Assembly (NCBI GenBank): GCA_013153755.1
Contig: JAADDU010000210.1
Location: 1-9,227 of the forward strand
DNA length: 9,227 nt
Direction of reading: 5' to 3'
Source of the DNA: Campylobacterota bacterium
GTDB lineage: Bacteria; Campylobacterota; Campylobacteria; Campylobacterales; Sulfurimonadaceae
Below, piece after piece: positions 1-5,888 of this stretch (position 1 is the first letter of the stretch; every line of letters begins with the position of its first letter). A program made the position numbers and the translations under genes. The notes beneath the pieces were generated by a model. That model had not been told where the DNA came from, did not search any database, and was given only the letters and a program-made list of their open reading frames with translations.

Positions 1-1105
1 TACCTTTTAAGCTAGTAGTTCTTGCATCTGTTATGTCTGCTACTAAATTAAGTTTACCATCAGTATAGTGAGGTTGTTTAACCATATATAAAACTTTTTG
101 GAGTTTTAAGTTTTTGATAGTTGCTTTAACACTAGCAGGTGCAAACTCTTTTAATGTAGCTATAAACTTAGTATCACTAGATGCAACATCACTATTTCCA
201 TCTATAATCATTTTACTTTTTGTACCTTTAATGTTACCATTTAGTTTAAAGTTACCTCTTACATCAGCACCGGTTATAGGTTTTAAAACAGCTAACTCTT
301 TTACATCTAAAGCATATTTAGCATCTACTTTTAATGGTTCAGGAGTAACCAACCCATTACTTTTTATCTTAAATAGATTTGAGAGTAATTTGTAGTTATA
401 ATTAACATCATCCCCTTTTAACTTCGCATCCAAATTCATAGTAAAATCAGTTTTTGGTATGGTTACATTAAAATCACTTTTCATAATTTTTGGATTTAGT
501 TTACCATTAAGGGTATCTAGAACTATATCTCCATCAAGAGCATGAGTTTTTATGCTTTTAAAGTTTACATCAAGGTTTATATCTGCACTGGCATAATGTT
601 TTTGAACGCCCATATCTAAAAGTGTTTCTAAGTTTAGATGCGATACTTTTGCTATGATAGAAGTTGGGTTTAAGTTAGTTAGCTCAACCTTATAAGTAGT
701 TTCACTTTTTGCAAGATCACTTATACCATTTACATTTATAAGCGCCATATCTCCTTTTACATTTCCTTTTGTAAAAAATGATTTTCTTAAATCGACATTA
801 GTTAAGGACTTTAATGTTTTAAGCTCATTTAGTTTTACTTCATAATCTATATCAAAAGATTGTGAAAAGATAGAGTAATCACCATGCAAAGATATGGTGT
901 TGTTTTTGTTTAATTCTAAAGCTATCTCAAAATTACTCATATTAAGGTTAAAAGTATTTAGTTTTGAATCTAGTTTAGTTTGTGCTTTTATTTGCTCTTC
1001 TATCATAGGTTTTAAGATAGAGTTCCCAACAGATGTAAATGCCATAACATATACACCTACAACGATACTCATTAAGATACCAAATATCCATGCTAAAAAT
1101 TTCAT
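1..1105 (-). CDS. AsmA-like membrane-anchored repetitive protein (partial, C-terminus beyond window)
   Basis: The minus strand is open from an ATG at 1105-1103 to the left edge: 368 codons with no stop, so the gene is cut by the window. An AGGAG lies 9 bases upstream of the ATG (1119-1115), which fixes the start. Residues about 3-24 form one hydrophobic segment, probably an uncleaved inner-membrane anchor. The rest is rich in alternating polar/hydrophobic strands with many Gly-Asp/Asn turns, and looks periplasmic. An internal repeat is visible: near residues 165-185 a 'LNLETLLDMG..KHYASADINL' type segment recurs near 345-360 as 'LKLQKVLYM..PHYTDGKLNL'. This layout resembles AsmA/TamB/DUF748-type proteins linked to envelope lipid transport or outer-membrane biogenesis. 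The family call is an inference from architecture. I recognise no catalytic motif. It is transcribed divergently from grpE; no strong promoter was seen for it. Confidence 0.75.
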   Translation of the reverse strand, partial: MKFLAWIFGILMSIVVGVYVMAFTSVGNSILKPMIEEQIKAQTKLDSKLNTFNLNMSNFEIALELNKNNTISLHGDYSIFSQSFDIDYEVKLNELKTLKSLTNVDLRKSFFTKGNVKGDMALINVNGISDLAKSETTYKVELTNLNPTSIIAKVSHLNLETLLDMGVQKHYASADINLDVNFKSIKTHALDGDIVLDTLNGKLNPKIMKSDFNVTIPKTDFTMNLDAKLKGDDVNYNYKLLSNLFKIKSNGLVTPEPLKVDAKYALDVKELAVLKPITGADVRGNFKLNGNIKGTKSKMIIDGNSDVASSDTKFIATLKEFAPASVKATIKNLKLQKVLYMVKQPHYTDGKLNLVADITDARTTSLKG

Positions 1106-1219
1106 AATTTTAAACTCCTATTCTTTTTTATAATGATACTAAAGATAACTTAAAATATATTTTTTACTACTTGATAGACATAGACTAAACTTAATTAACT
1201 GAAAAAATTTAACTTTTAC

Positions 1220-1248
1220 TTGACATTGTTACGCTCAATGTGTATAAT
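1220..1248 (+). promoter_or_regulatory. Consensus sigma70 promoter of grpE-dnaK
   Basis: TTGACA at 1220-1225 and TATAAT at 1243-1248 are separated by exactly 17 bases, a perfect match to the housekeeping consensus. Transcription should start near 1255, giving a short leader of about 30 bases before the grpE ATG at 1287. A perfect -35 box is unusual in Campylobacterota, where -35 elements are usually degenerate. This suggests a very strong promoter held down by a repressor (see the overlapping inverted repeats). Confidence 0.85.
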
Positions 1249-1252
1249 GTCA
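1221..1252. promoter_or_regulatory. Nested inverted repeats over the grpE promoter (candidate heat-shock operator)
   Basis: Outer repeat: TGACATT (1221-1227) and AATGTCA (1246-1252), perfect 7-bp arms that overlap the -35 and -10 boxes. Inner repeat: ACATTG (1223-1228) and CAATGT (1236-1241), perfect 6-bp arms around 7 bases, lying between the two boxes. A protein bound here would block RNA polymerase. The sequence does not match CIRCE (TTAGCACTC-N9-GAGTGCTAA) or the HspR HAIR box as I remember them, so the binding protein is unknown. Part of the symmetry comes from the promoter boxes themselves, so chance is possible. Confidence 0.4.
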
Positions 1253-1286
1253 CTATCTTTTTAGAAAAAGGAGTGATTTAACAAAT

Positions 1287-1850
1287 ATGTCTAAGCAAAC
1301 AACAGATGAAGAATTAAATACAAACCCTCAAGAGATTGAAGAGGAAATAGAAATAAACGATGAAGAAGCAGATGCAGATGCTCAAGCAGTTGATAACGAG
1401 CTTGACCTTTTGCAAGATGAGCTAGTGTCTTTAAAAGATAAGTATGCAAGAGTACATGCTGATTTTGATAATATAAAAAAAAGACTTGAAAGAGAAAAAT
1501 ATACGGCAGTAGAGTACTCAAATGAGAAATTTGCTAAAGATATGATTCCAGTTATGGATGCACTTCAAATGGCACTTAGCTCTAGTGAAACTGTAGCAGA
1601 TCCTCAAGAACATTTAGAAAAATTAAAAGAGGGTATAGAGTTAACTATAAAACAGTTTACTACATCTTTGGAAAAACATGGTGTTAGTATGGTGTCTCAT
1701 GATGAACCATTTGATCCTAACATTCATAATGCAGTTCAAAGTGTAGATAGTGATGAAGTTGAGAGTGGACAAATTGTTCAAACTTTTCAAACAGGTTACA
1801 AATATAAAAACAGACCATTGCGTGAAGCTATGGTTATAGTTGCAAAATAA
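1287..1850 (+). CDS. grpE: GrpE, nucleotide exchange factor of DnaK
   Basis: GrpE is the dimeric cytoplasmic cochaperone that drives ADP release from DnaK. The 187-residue product has the family's usual length and layout. Residues 1-40 are a disordered, very acidic N-terminus. A long heptad-rich helix follows, about 40-90 (LDLLQDELVSLKDKYARVHADFDNIKKR), which would form the coiled-coil dimer stalk. Then comes the helical-bundle part with MDALQMAL, and a C-terminal beta-wing with the signature elements NIHNAVQ and QTGYKYKNRPLREAMVIVAK. The start is the ATG at 1287. AAGGAG at 1268-1273 precedes it by 13 bases, a rather long spacing, but no better in-frame start exists. dnaK follows after 16 bases, so both share one transcript from the strong promoter at 1220-1248. 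hrcA is absent from its frequent position upstream. Confidence 0.97.
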   Translation: MSKQTTDEELNTNPQEIEEEIEINDEEADADAQAVDNELDLLQDELVSLKDKYARVHADFDNIKKRLEREKYTAVEYSNEKFAKDMIPVMDALQMALSSSETVADPQEHLEKLKEGIELTIKQFTTSLEKHGVSMVSHDEPFDPNIHNAVQSVDSDEVESGQIVQTFQTGYKYKNRPLREAMVIVAK

Positions 1851-1866
1851 TTAAAAGGAATATAAA

Positions 1867-3753
1867 ATGAGTAAAGTAATAGGTATAGATTTAGGAACAA
1901 CAAATTCATGTGTAGCAGTTTATGAGGGTGGTGAAGCTAAAATCATCCCAAATGCAGAAGGTAAAAATACAACTCCTTCAGTTGTAGCATTTACAGATAA
2001 AGGTGAGGTTTTAGTAGGGGATCCTGCAAAAAGACAAGCTATCACAAACCCTGAAAAAACAATCTCTTCTATCAAGAGAATTATGGGTCTTATGATGAAT
2101 GAGGAAAATGCTAAAGAAGCACACGATAAAGTTACTTACAACATAGTAGATAAAGATGGTAGTGCAGCAGTTGATGTAGCTGGTAAAATTTACACTCCAC
2201 AAGAGATAAGTGCAAAAATTCTTTCTAAATTAAAAGAAGATGCAGAAACTTACCTTGGTTCAAGTGTAACAGATGCAGTAATTACTGTTCCGGCATATTT
2301 TAATGATAGTCAAAGAAAGGCTACTAAAGATGCTGGTACAATCGCTGGTTTAAATGTACTTCGTATCATTAATGAGCCAACTGCATCTGCACTTGCTTAT
2401 GGATTAGATAGTAAAACAGAAGAAAATGTACTTGTATATGACCTTGGTGGTGGTACCTTTGATGTTACTACACTAGAGATTAGTGATGGTACTTTTGAAG
2501 TTCTTTCTACTGATGGTAATGCATTTTTAGGTGGAGATGATTTTGATAACAAAATCGTAGATATGTTAAATGATGAATTTAAATCATCTCACGGTATTGA
2601 ACTTAAAAATGATAAAATGGCTCTTCAAAGACTAAAAGATGCAGCTGAAAATGCTAAAAAAGAGTTAAGTAGTGCTACTGAAACAGAGATAAATCTACCA
2701 TTTATCACTATGACAGAAGCTGGACCACAACACCTTGTTGTAAAACTTACTCGTGCTAAGTTTGAAGGTATGATTGAAGGTCTTATCGATGAAACTATTT
2801 CTCATATCAAAACTGCTATGAATGAAGCTGATCTTGATAACAATGAGATTAAAGAGATCATCATGGTTGGTGGTTCTACTCGTGTTCCAGCAGCTCAAGA
2901 AGCAGTAAGTAAATACTTTGGTGGAAAAGATTTAAACAAAGGTGTAAACCCTGATGAAGTTGTTGCAGCTGGTGCAGCTATACAAGGTGGAGTGCTTAGA
3001 GGAGATGTTAAAGATGTACTTCTTTTAGATGTTACTCCACTTTCACTAGGGATTGAGACTTTAGGTGGTGTTGCTACTAAAATTATAGAAAAAGGTACAA
3101 CTATACCAGTTAAAAAATCTCAAATCTTCTCAACTGCTGAAGACAACCAACCTGCAGTTAGCATTAGCGTTGTTCAGGGTGAGAGAGAGTTTGCAAAAGA
3201 TAACAAATCTTTAGGTTTATTTGAGCTAGGTGATATCCCAGCAGCACCACGTGGTGTACCTCAAATCGAAGTTACATTTGATATCGATGCGAATGGTATT
3301 TTAACTGTTAGCTCAACTGATAAAGGTACTGGTAAATCTCAGTCTATCACGATTAGTGGTTCTTCAGGACTAAGTGAAGAAGAGATTAACAAGATGGTTC
3401 AAGATGCAGAGGAAAACAAATCTAAAGATGAAGAAAGAAAAGCACTTGTTGATTTAAGAAACCAAGCAGATGCACTAATCGCACAAACTGAAAAATCTGT
3501 TACAGAGATGGGTGATAAGTTAGATGCAGAGGAAAAAGCTAAAATAGAGAGTGCAGTTAGTGATTTAAAAGAAACTCTAAAAGATGAAAACTCTACAAAA
3601 GAGCAAATAGAGGAGAAAGTTAAAGCACTTACAGAAGCAGCTCACAAAATGGCTGAACAAATGTACAAAGAAAAAGAGGGTGGTGAAGCTGCTCAAGCTG
3701 ACCAATCTAAGAAAAAAGATGACGATGATGTTATCGATGCTGAAATAGAATAA
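1867..3753 (+). CDS. dnaK: DnaK, Hsp70 chaperone
   Basis: This is a full-length Hsp70 of 628 residues, the ATP-driven cytoplasmic chaperone that works with GrpE and a DnaJ not present here. All three family signatures are intact: IDLGTTNS at 7-14 (phosphate loop 1), [12 protein letters not shown] at 190-201 (phosphate loop 2) and [13 protein letters not shown] at 332-344. The interdomain linker [13 protein letters not shown] lies near 383-395, the substrate-binding beta domain spans about 395-505, and the helical lid follows. The tail ends in [11 protein letters not shown], the acidic C-terminus typical of bacterial DnaK. The start ATG has AAAGGAA a few bases upstream. It is the second gene of the grpE-dnaK unit, which ends at the hairpin at 3763-3798. 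Confidence 0.98.
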   Translation: MSKVIGIDLGTTNSCVAVYEGGEAKIIPNAEGKNTTPSVVAFTDKGEVLVGDPAKRQAITNPEKTISSIKRIMGLMMNEENAKEAHDKVTYNIVDKDGSAAVDVAGKIYTPQEISAKILSKLKEDAETYLGSSVTDAVITVPAYFNDSQRKATKDAGTIAGLNVLRIINEPTASALAYGLDSKTEENVLVYDLGGGTFDVTTLEISDGTFEVLSTDGNAFLGGDDFDNKIVDMLNDEFKSSHGIELKNDKMALQRLKDAAENAKKELSSATETEINLPFITMTEAGPQHLVVKLTRAKFEGMIEGLIDETISHIKTAMNEADLDNNEIKEIIMVGGSTRVPAAQEAVSKYFGGKDLNKGVNPDEVVAAGAAIQGGVLRGDVKDVLLLDVTPLSLGIETLGGVATKIIEKGTTIPVKKSQIFSTAEDNQPAVSISVVQGEREFAKDNKSLGLFELGDIPAAPRGVPQIEVTFDIDANGILTVSSTDKGTGKSQSITISGSSGLSEEEINKMVQDAEENKSKDEERKALVDLRNQADALIAQTEKSVTEMGDKLDAEEKAKIESAVSDLKETLKDENSTKEQIEEKVKALTEAAHKMAEQMYKEKEGGEAAQADQSKKKDDDDVIDAEIE

Positions 3754-3762
3754 ACACTTTTA

Positions 3763-3798
3763 AAATCCACAAACTATTACTTCAAAGTTTGTGGATTT
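3763..3798 (+). terminator. Rho-independent terminator after dnaK
   Basis: Perfect 13-bp arms AAATCCACAAACT (3763-3775) and AGTTTGTGGATTT (3786-3798) enclose a 10-base loop. The stem begins 9 bases after the dnaK stop. The downstream tract is T-rich but interrupted (ATACATCTTCTTT), so termination may be partial. It separates the heat-shock unit from the riboswitch transcript that starts about 45 bases later. Confidence 0.88.
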
Positions 3799-3808
3799 AT
3801 ACATCTTC

Positions 3809-3837
3809 TTTACAAAAATCATAAAATATGATACAAT
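3809..3837 (+). promoter_or_regulatory. Promoter of the riboswitch-led transcript
   Basis: TTTACA at 3809-3814 and TACAAT at 3832-3837 are 17 bases apart. TGA directly before the -10 box (3829-3831) gives an extended -10 (TGnTACAAT). The predicted start is near 3844, only a few bases before the first paired base of the aptamer. The leader RNA would therefore be made as a discrete unit, independent of dnaK. Confidence 0.7.
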
Positions 3838-3847
3838 TTACCTAAGA

Positions 3848-3938
3848 TAAATATAAGAAAAGCCAACCTTGTTGTGAAGCAAGTACGGAAAGTCATGGGT
3901 CTTTGTTTTTAAGATCGCCAGTCTACCTAGTGTATTTA
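3848..3938 (+). promoter_or_regulatory. Cyclic di-GMP-I (GEMM) riboswitch-like aptamer
   Basis: The leader matches the GEMM-I layout as I remember it. A GCCAACC block (3862-3868; consensus GCAAACC) runs into a 6-bp stem, 3868-3873 with 3878-3883 (one G-U pair), capped by the GNRA loop GTGA (3874-3877). Next comes ACGGAAAGTCATGGGTCT (3885-3902; consensus GACGCAAAGCC-A-CGGGYC). A second stem pairs TGG 3896-3898 with CCA 3918-3920 and TCTT 3900-3903 with AAGA 3911-3914, and TCGCCAGTCTACC closes the core (3915-3927). The bases equivalent to Vc2 ligand contacts G20, A47 and C92 appear to be G3862, A3890 and C3926, all conserved. G at the first position favours c-di-GMP over the cGAMP-type variants that carry A. 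An outer 8-bp helix pairs 3848-3855 with 3931-3938. The main deviation is G3888 where the consensus has C. Confidence 0.78.
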
Positions 3939-3962
3939 CTACTCTATTTTTTCTTTATCTAT

Positions 3963-3999
3963 CAAATTTTTTAGTGTTTTATGCACTATATATTTGGAG
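3963..3999 (+). promoter_or_regulatory. Ribosome-binding-site hairpin, candidate riboswitch expression platform
   Basis: Inner stem TAGTG (3972-3976) with CACTA (3984-3988) and outer stem CAAAT (3963-3967) with ATTTG (3992-3996) fold up against the GGAG at 3996-3999. The outer stem takes in its first G. A second TAGTG copy lies at 3928-3932, partly within the aptamer's closing strand, and could compete for the same CACTA. A six-T run at 3947-3952 follows only a weak 4-bp hairpin (3928-3931 with 3938-3941), so control of translation looks more likely than termination. This is inference from pairing alone. Confidence 0.4.
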
Positions 4000-4005
4000 A
4001 ATAAC

Positions 4006-4284
4006 ATGAAGAAGTCTATCCTAGCGAGTGCTTTGTTTTTTGTTATCTTATCCTTAGATGCAAAAGAAGTAACAGATACATTTAATCTCAGTTTTACAAA
4101 TGTTGAGATTTTCCATCAAGAGATTGCTCCTGCGTTTAAAGTTGACTCACATATATCTAATATAGTTGATTTTACAGTTATGTATGCAAATAATCTCATA
4201 ACAAAAAGTTCACTTGAGAGACCAATGGATGTAAAAAATCCTAAAGCTCAAAATTTATATCTATCTATGAATTATAAATTTTAA
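4006..4284 (+). CDS. Small secreted protein of unknown function, under riboswitch control
   Basis: The 92-residue product begins MKKSILASALFFVILSLDA, a clear Sec signal peptide with likely cleavage after Ala19. The mature chain is about 73 residues, has no cysteine, and ends in alternating strands with a terminal aromatic residue (LYLSMNYKF). A C-terminal Phe after an alternating strand is reminiscent of outer-membrane proteins, but one such short chain cannot form a barrel alone. It could be a periplasmic protein, an oligomeric outer-membrane subunit, or a relic of a larger porin-like gene. The ATG at 4006 is chosen because GGAG at 3996-3999 sits 6 bases upstream; the in-frame TTG at 3994 overlaps that site. 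I do not recognise the family. Its leader carries the GEMM-like aptamer, which suggests a role in surface attachment, matrix or motility change. Confidence 0.75.
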   Translation: MKKSILASALFFVILSLDAKEVTDTFNLSFTNVEIFHQEIAPAFKVDSHISNIVDFTVMYANNLITKSSLERPMDVKNPKAQNLYLSMNYKF

Positions 4285-4308
4285 GTAATCTTTTTATTAT
4301 AAAGCCTT

Positions 4309-4317
4309 TGGTATAAT
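4309..4317 (+). promoter_or_regulatory. Extended -10 promoter for the PDC-protein/hisH unit
   Basis: TGGTATAAT at 4309-4317 is a perfect extended -10 element, and the predicted start near 4324 leaves a leader of about 20 bases. No convincing -35 box is seen at the right distance, which is normal for Campylobacterota. Because no terminator was found between 4284 and here, read-through from the riboswitch transcript is also possible. Confidence 0.6.
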
Positions 4318-4344
4318 CTTAAGAAATTAAACTAGAGGCTTAAA

Positions 4345-5250
4345 ATGGTAGAATCTGATATTCAAAAGTTTTCTGAGAGTCGTACTAAAGCAAGAGCATA
4401 TTTTTGCTACTTATTTTCTAAAAATATACCAAATAATTTACCGTCTTTATCTATAGATATGATAATGCCTCGTCTTTTAAAGATAAAAGCAGATTTAGAA
4501 AACTGTGAGGGTGTTTATCTTTTAGATACTAGAGGTGTACAAGTAACACCAACATATACACCAAATAAACAGATAGATGATGATATAGGTAAAATCAGAG
4601 CAGACAGAGCTTATTATTATAGAGCTATGAGAGAAGAACGATGTAGCATAACTGACCCTTATCCATCCCTCATAACACAAGATTTGACAGTTACTGCATC
4701 TCAACCAATTTTTGATGAAAATAATAATATTTTATATGTTGCTTGTCTTGATATGCCACTTCAAGAAGTGATAAAGATAGCACATAGAAATAAACTAGAT
4801 ACATTTTTTGCAAAGTTTTTCCAGTACTCTTATGGGGCATTTGCCTTTGCTCTTGTAGCTATAGCGATGTTACTTTTTTTCAAAGGGATTACAAGTTTCT
4901 TTGCTTATGAAATATCATCAGAAAGTTTTGAGATAAAAGATGTTTTTGAAGCAACGATACTTCTAACATTGGCTCTGGCCATTTTTGACCTCTCAAAGAC
5001 CCTCATAGAAGAGGAGATACTAGGTCAGCATAAAGAGCATAATATCTCTGGACCACATAAAACGATGGTTAAATTTTTAGGTTCTATTATCATAGCTCTT
5101 TCTATAGAAGCATTGATGTTGGTATTTAAGTTTGCTATAACTGATCCAAATAAACTGATGTATGCAATGTTTATAGTTGCAGGGGTGGCTTTATTGATTT
5201 TAAGTTTGGCTGTATATATAAAATTTACAAAATTAAAGATAGATGAATGA
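4345..5250 (+). CDS. PDC-sensor-like membrane protein with four C-terminal membrane segments
   Basis: The 301-residue protein has a soluble N-terminal half and a membrane C-terminal half. Residues about 50-140 look like a PDC/Cache ligand-sensing fold: GVYLLDTRGVQVTPTY, then RADRAYYYRAMREE, then SITDPYPSLITQDLTVTASQPIFDENNNILYVACLDM. The last part is the typical 'PY.s...vtaa.PI.d..n.i..V...D' pattern. Hydrophobic stretches lie near 162-182, 200-220, 242-264 and 271-293. There is no signal peptide or membrane segment before the PDC-like domain, which is odd because these domains are normally extracytoplasmic and flanked by membrane helices. No kinase, GGDEF or methyl-accepting output domain is present. 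TAGAGG at 4333-4338 supports the start. The stop overlaps the hisH start (ATGA), so the two are translationally coupled. The function is unknown; a role as sensor or membrane scaffold is inference. Confidence 0.8.
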   Translation: MVESDIQKFSESRTKARAYFCYLFSKNIPNNLPSLSIDMIMPRLLKIKADLENCEGVYLLDTRGVQVTPTYTPNKQIDDDIGKIRADRAYYYRAMREERCSITDPYPSLITQDLTVTASQPIFDENNNILYVACLDMPLQEVIKIAHRNKLDTFFAKFFQYSYGAFAFALVAIAMLLFFKGITSFFAYEISSESFEIKDVFEATILLTLALAIFDLSKTLIEEEILGQHKEHNISGPHKTMVKFLGSIIIALSIEALMLVFKFAITDPNKLMYAMFIVAGVALLILSLAVYIKFTKLKIDE

Positions 5251-5861
5251 AAATAGCGATAGTTGATTATAACATGGGAAATCTTGCAAGTGTTCAAAAT
5301 GCATTTGCGAAGCTTGGAAAAGATACGGTTGTGGAGAGTGATCCACAAAAGTTTAAAGAGTATGACAAGCTTATACTCCCTGGTGTTGGTGCTTTTGGTG
5401 ATGCTATGGAGCATCTAAAAGAGCGTAATATGATAGATGCCATAAGAGAGTTTGCTAAGAGTGCTAAACCTATGCTTGGTATATGTTTAGGTATGCAACT
5501 TTTGTTTGAGAGTAGTGAAGAGTTTGGAGAGCATGAGGGATTAGGGCTTATAAAGGGAAAAGTTGTAAAGTTTGATAATGCAAAATTTAGTGAACCTTTA
5601 AAAGTACCACACATGGGCTGGAATAGAATGTTTACAAAAGAACACCCATTATTTGATGGACTAGATGAAAATCACTATCTTTACTTTGTACATACTTATC
5701 ATGTAGTGTGTGATGACAAAGAAGATATCATAGGTCGTACTAACTACGGTTATGAGTTCACTTCAGCAGTAGCACATAAAAACATCATGGGCATCCAACC
5801 CCATCCAGAAAAAAGTCATAAAAATGGACTTAAAATTTTAGAGAATTTTATAAAACTATAG
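5247..5861 (+). CDS. hisH: HisH, glutaminase subunit of imidazole glycerol phosphate synthase
   Basis: The 204-residue class I glutamine amidotransferase hydrolyses glutamine and channels ammonia to HisF, which makes imidazole glycerol phosphate and AICAR in histidine synthesis. The triad is complete: Cys80 in GICLGMQLLF, His186 and Glu188 in GIQPHPEKSH. The PGVGAFGDAM loop (45-54) and the PHMGWN motif (121-126) are typical of HisH. Length is normal. It starts inside the stop of the preceding PDC-like gene (ATGA) with no strong ribosome binding site of its own, so translation probably depends on that gene. hisA and hisF do not follow. A HisH paralogue serving glycan amidotransfer (PtmG/WbuY type) is the main alternative. 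I favour true HisH by motifs. Confidence 0.93.
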   Translation: MKIAIVDYNMGNLASVQNAFAKLGKDTVVESDPQKFKEYDKLILPGVGAFGDAMEHLKERNMIDAIREFAKSAKPMLGICLGMQLLFESSEEFGEHEGLGLIKGKVVKFDNAKFSEPLKVPHMGWNRMFTKEHPLFDGLDENHYLYFVHTYHVVCDDKEDIIGRTNYGYEFTSAVAHKNIMGIQPHPEKSHKNGLKILENFIKL

Positions 5862-5863
5862 CT

Positions 5864-5888
5864 AGTTCCCTTATCTTATATGGGAACT
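5864..5888. terminator. Shared hairpin terminator between convergent hisH and OmpA-like gene
   Basis: AGTTCCC (5864-5870) pairs with GGGAACT (5882-5888). Inside it, TAT (5872-5874) can pair with ATA (5878-5880) after one T-T mismatch. On the plus strand it is followed by TTTATTT, giving hisH an intrinsic terminator 2 bases after its stop. On the minus strand it directly follows the stop codon of the opposing gene, so it may serve both, more weakly in that direction. Confidence 0.75.

Noticed and set aside
114..1133. Two plus-strand ORFs (114-395, 894-1133)
   Set aside because: They lie antisense within a long minus-strand frame with a proper start and ribosome binding site, and show no recognisable protein features.
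1200..1286. CIRCE operator or a remnant of hrcA before grpE
   Set aside because: No TTAGCACTC/GAGTGCTAA pair is present, and there is no coding frame on the plus strand between 1106 and 1286.
3848..3938. cGAMP-type GEMM variant
   Set aside because: The base equivalent to Vc2 position 20 reads as G (3862), not the A expected in cGAMP-selective variants; the assignment is by eye, so it is kept as a test rather than a call.
3994..4284. Longer form of the small secreted protein from a TTG at 3994
   Set aside because: The TTG overlaps the GGAG that serves the ATG at 4006, and it would put four extra residues before a normal signal peptide.
5025..5614. Minus-strand ORFs opposite the PDC-protein and hisH genes
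   Set aside because: They are shadows of well-supported plus-strand genes with full family motifs.
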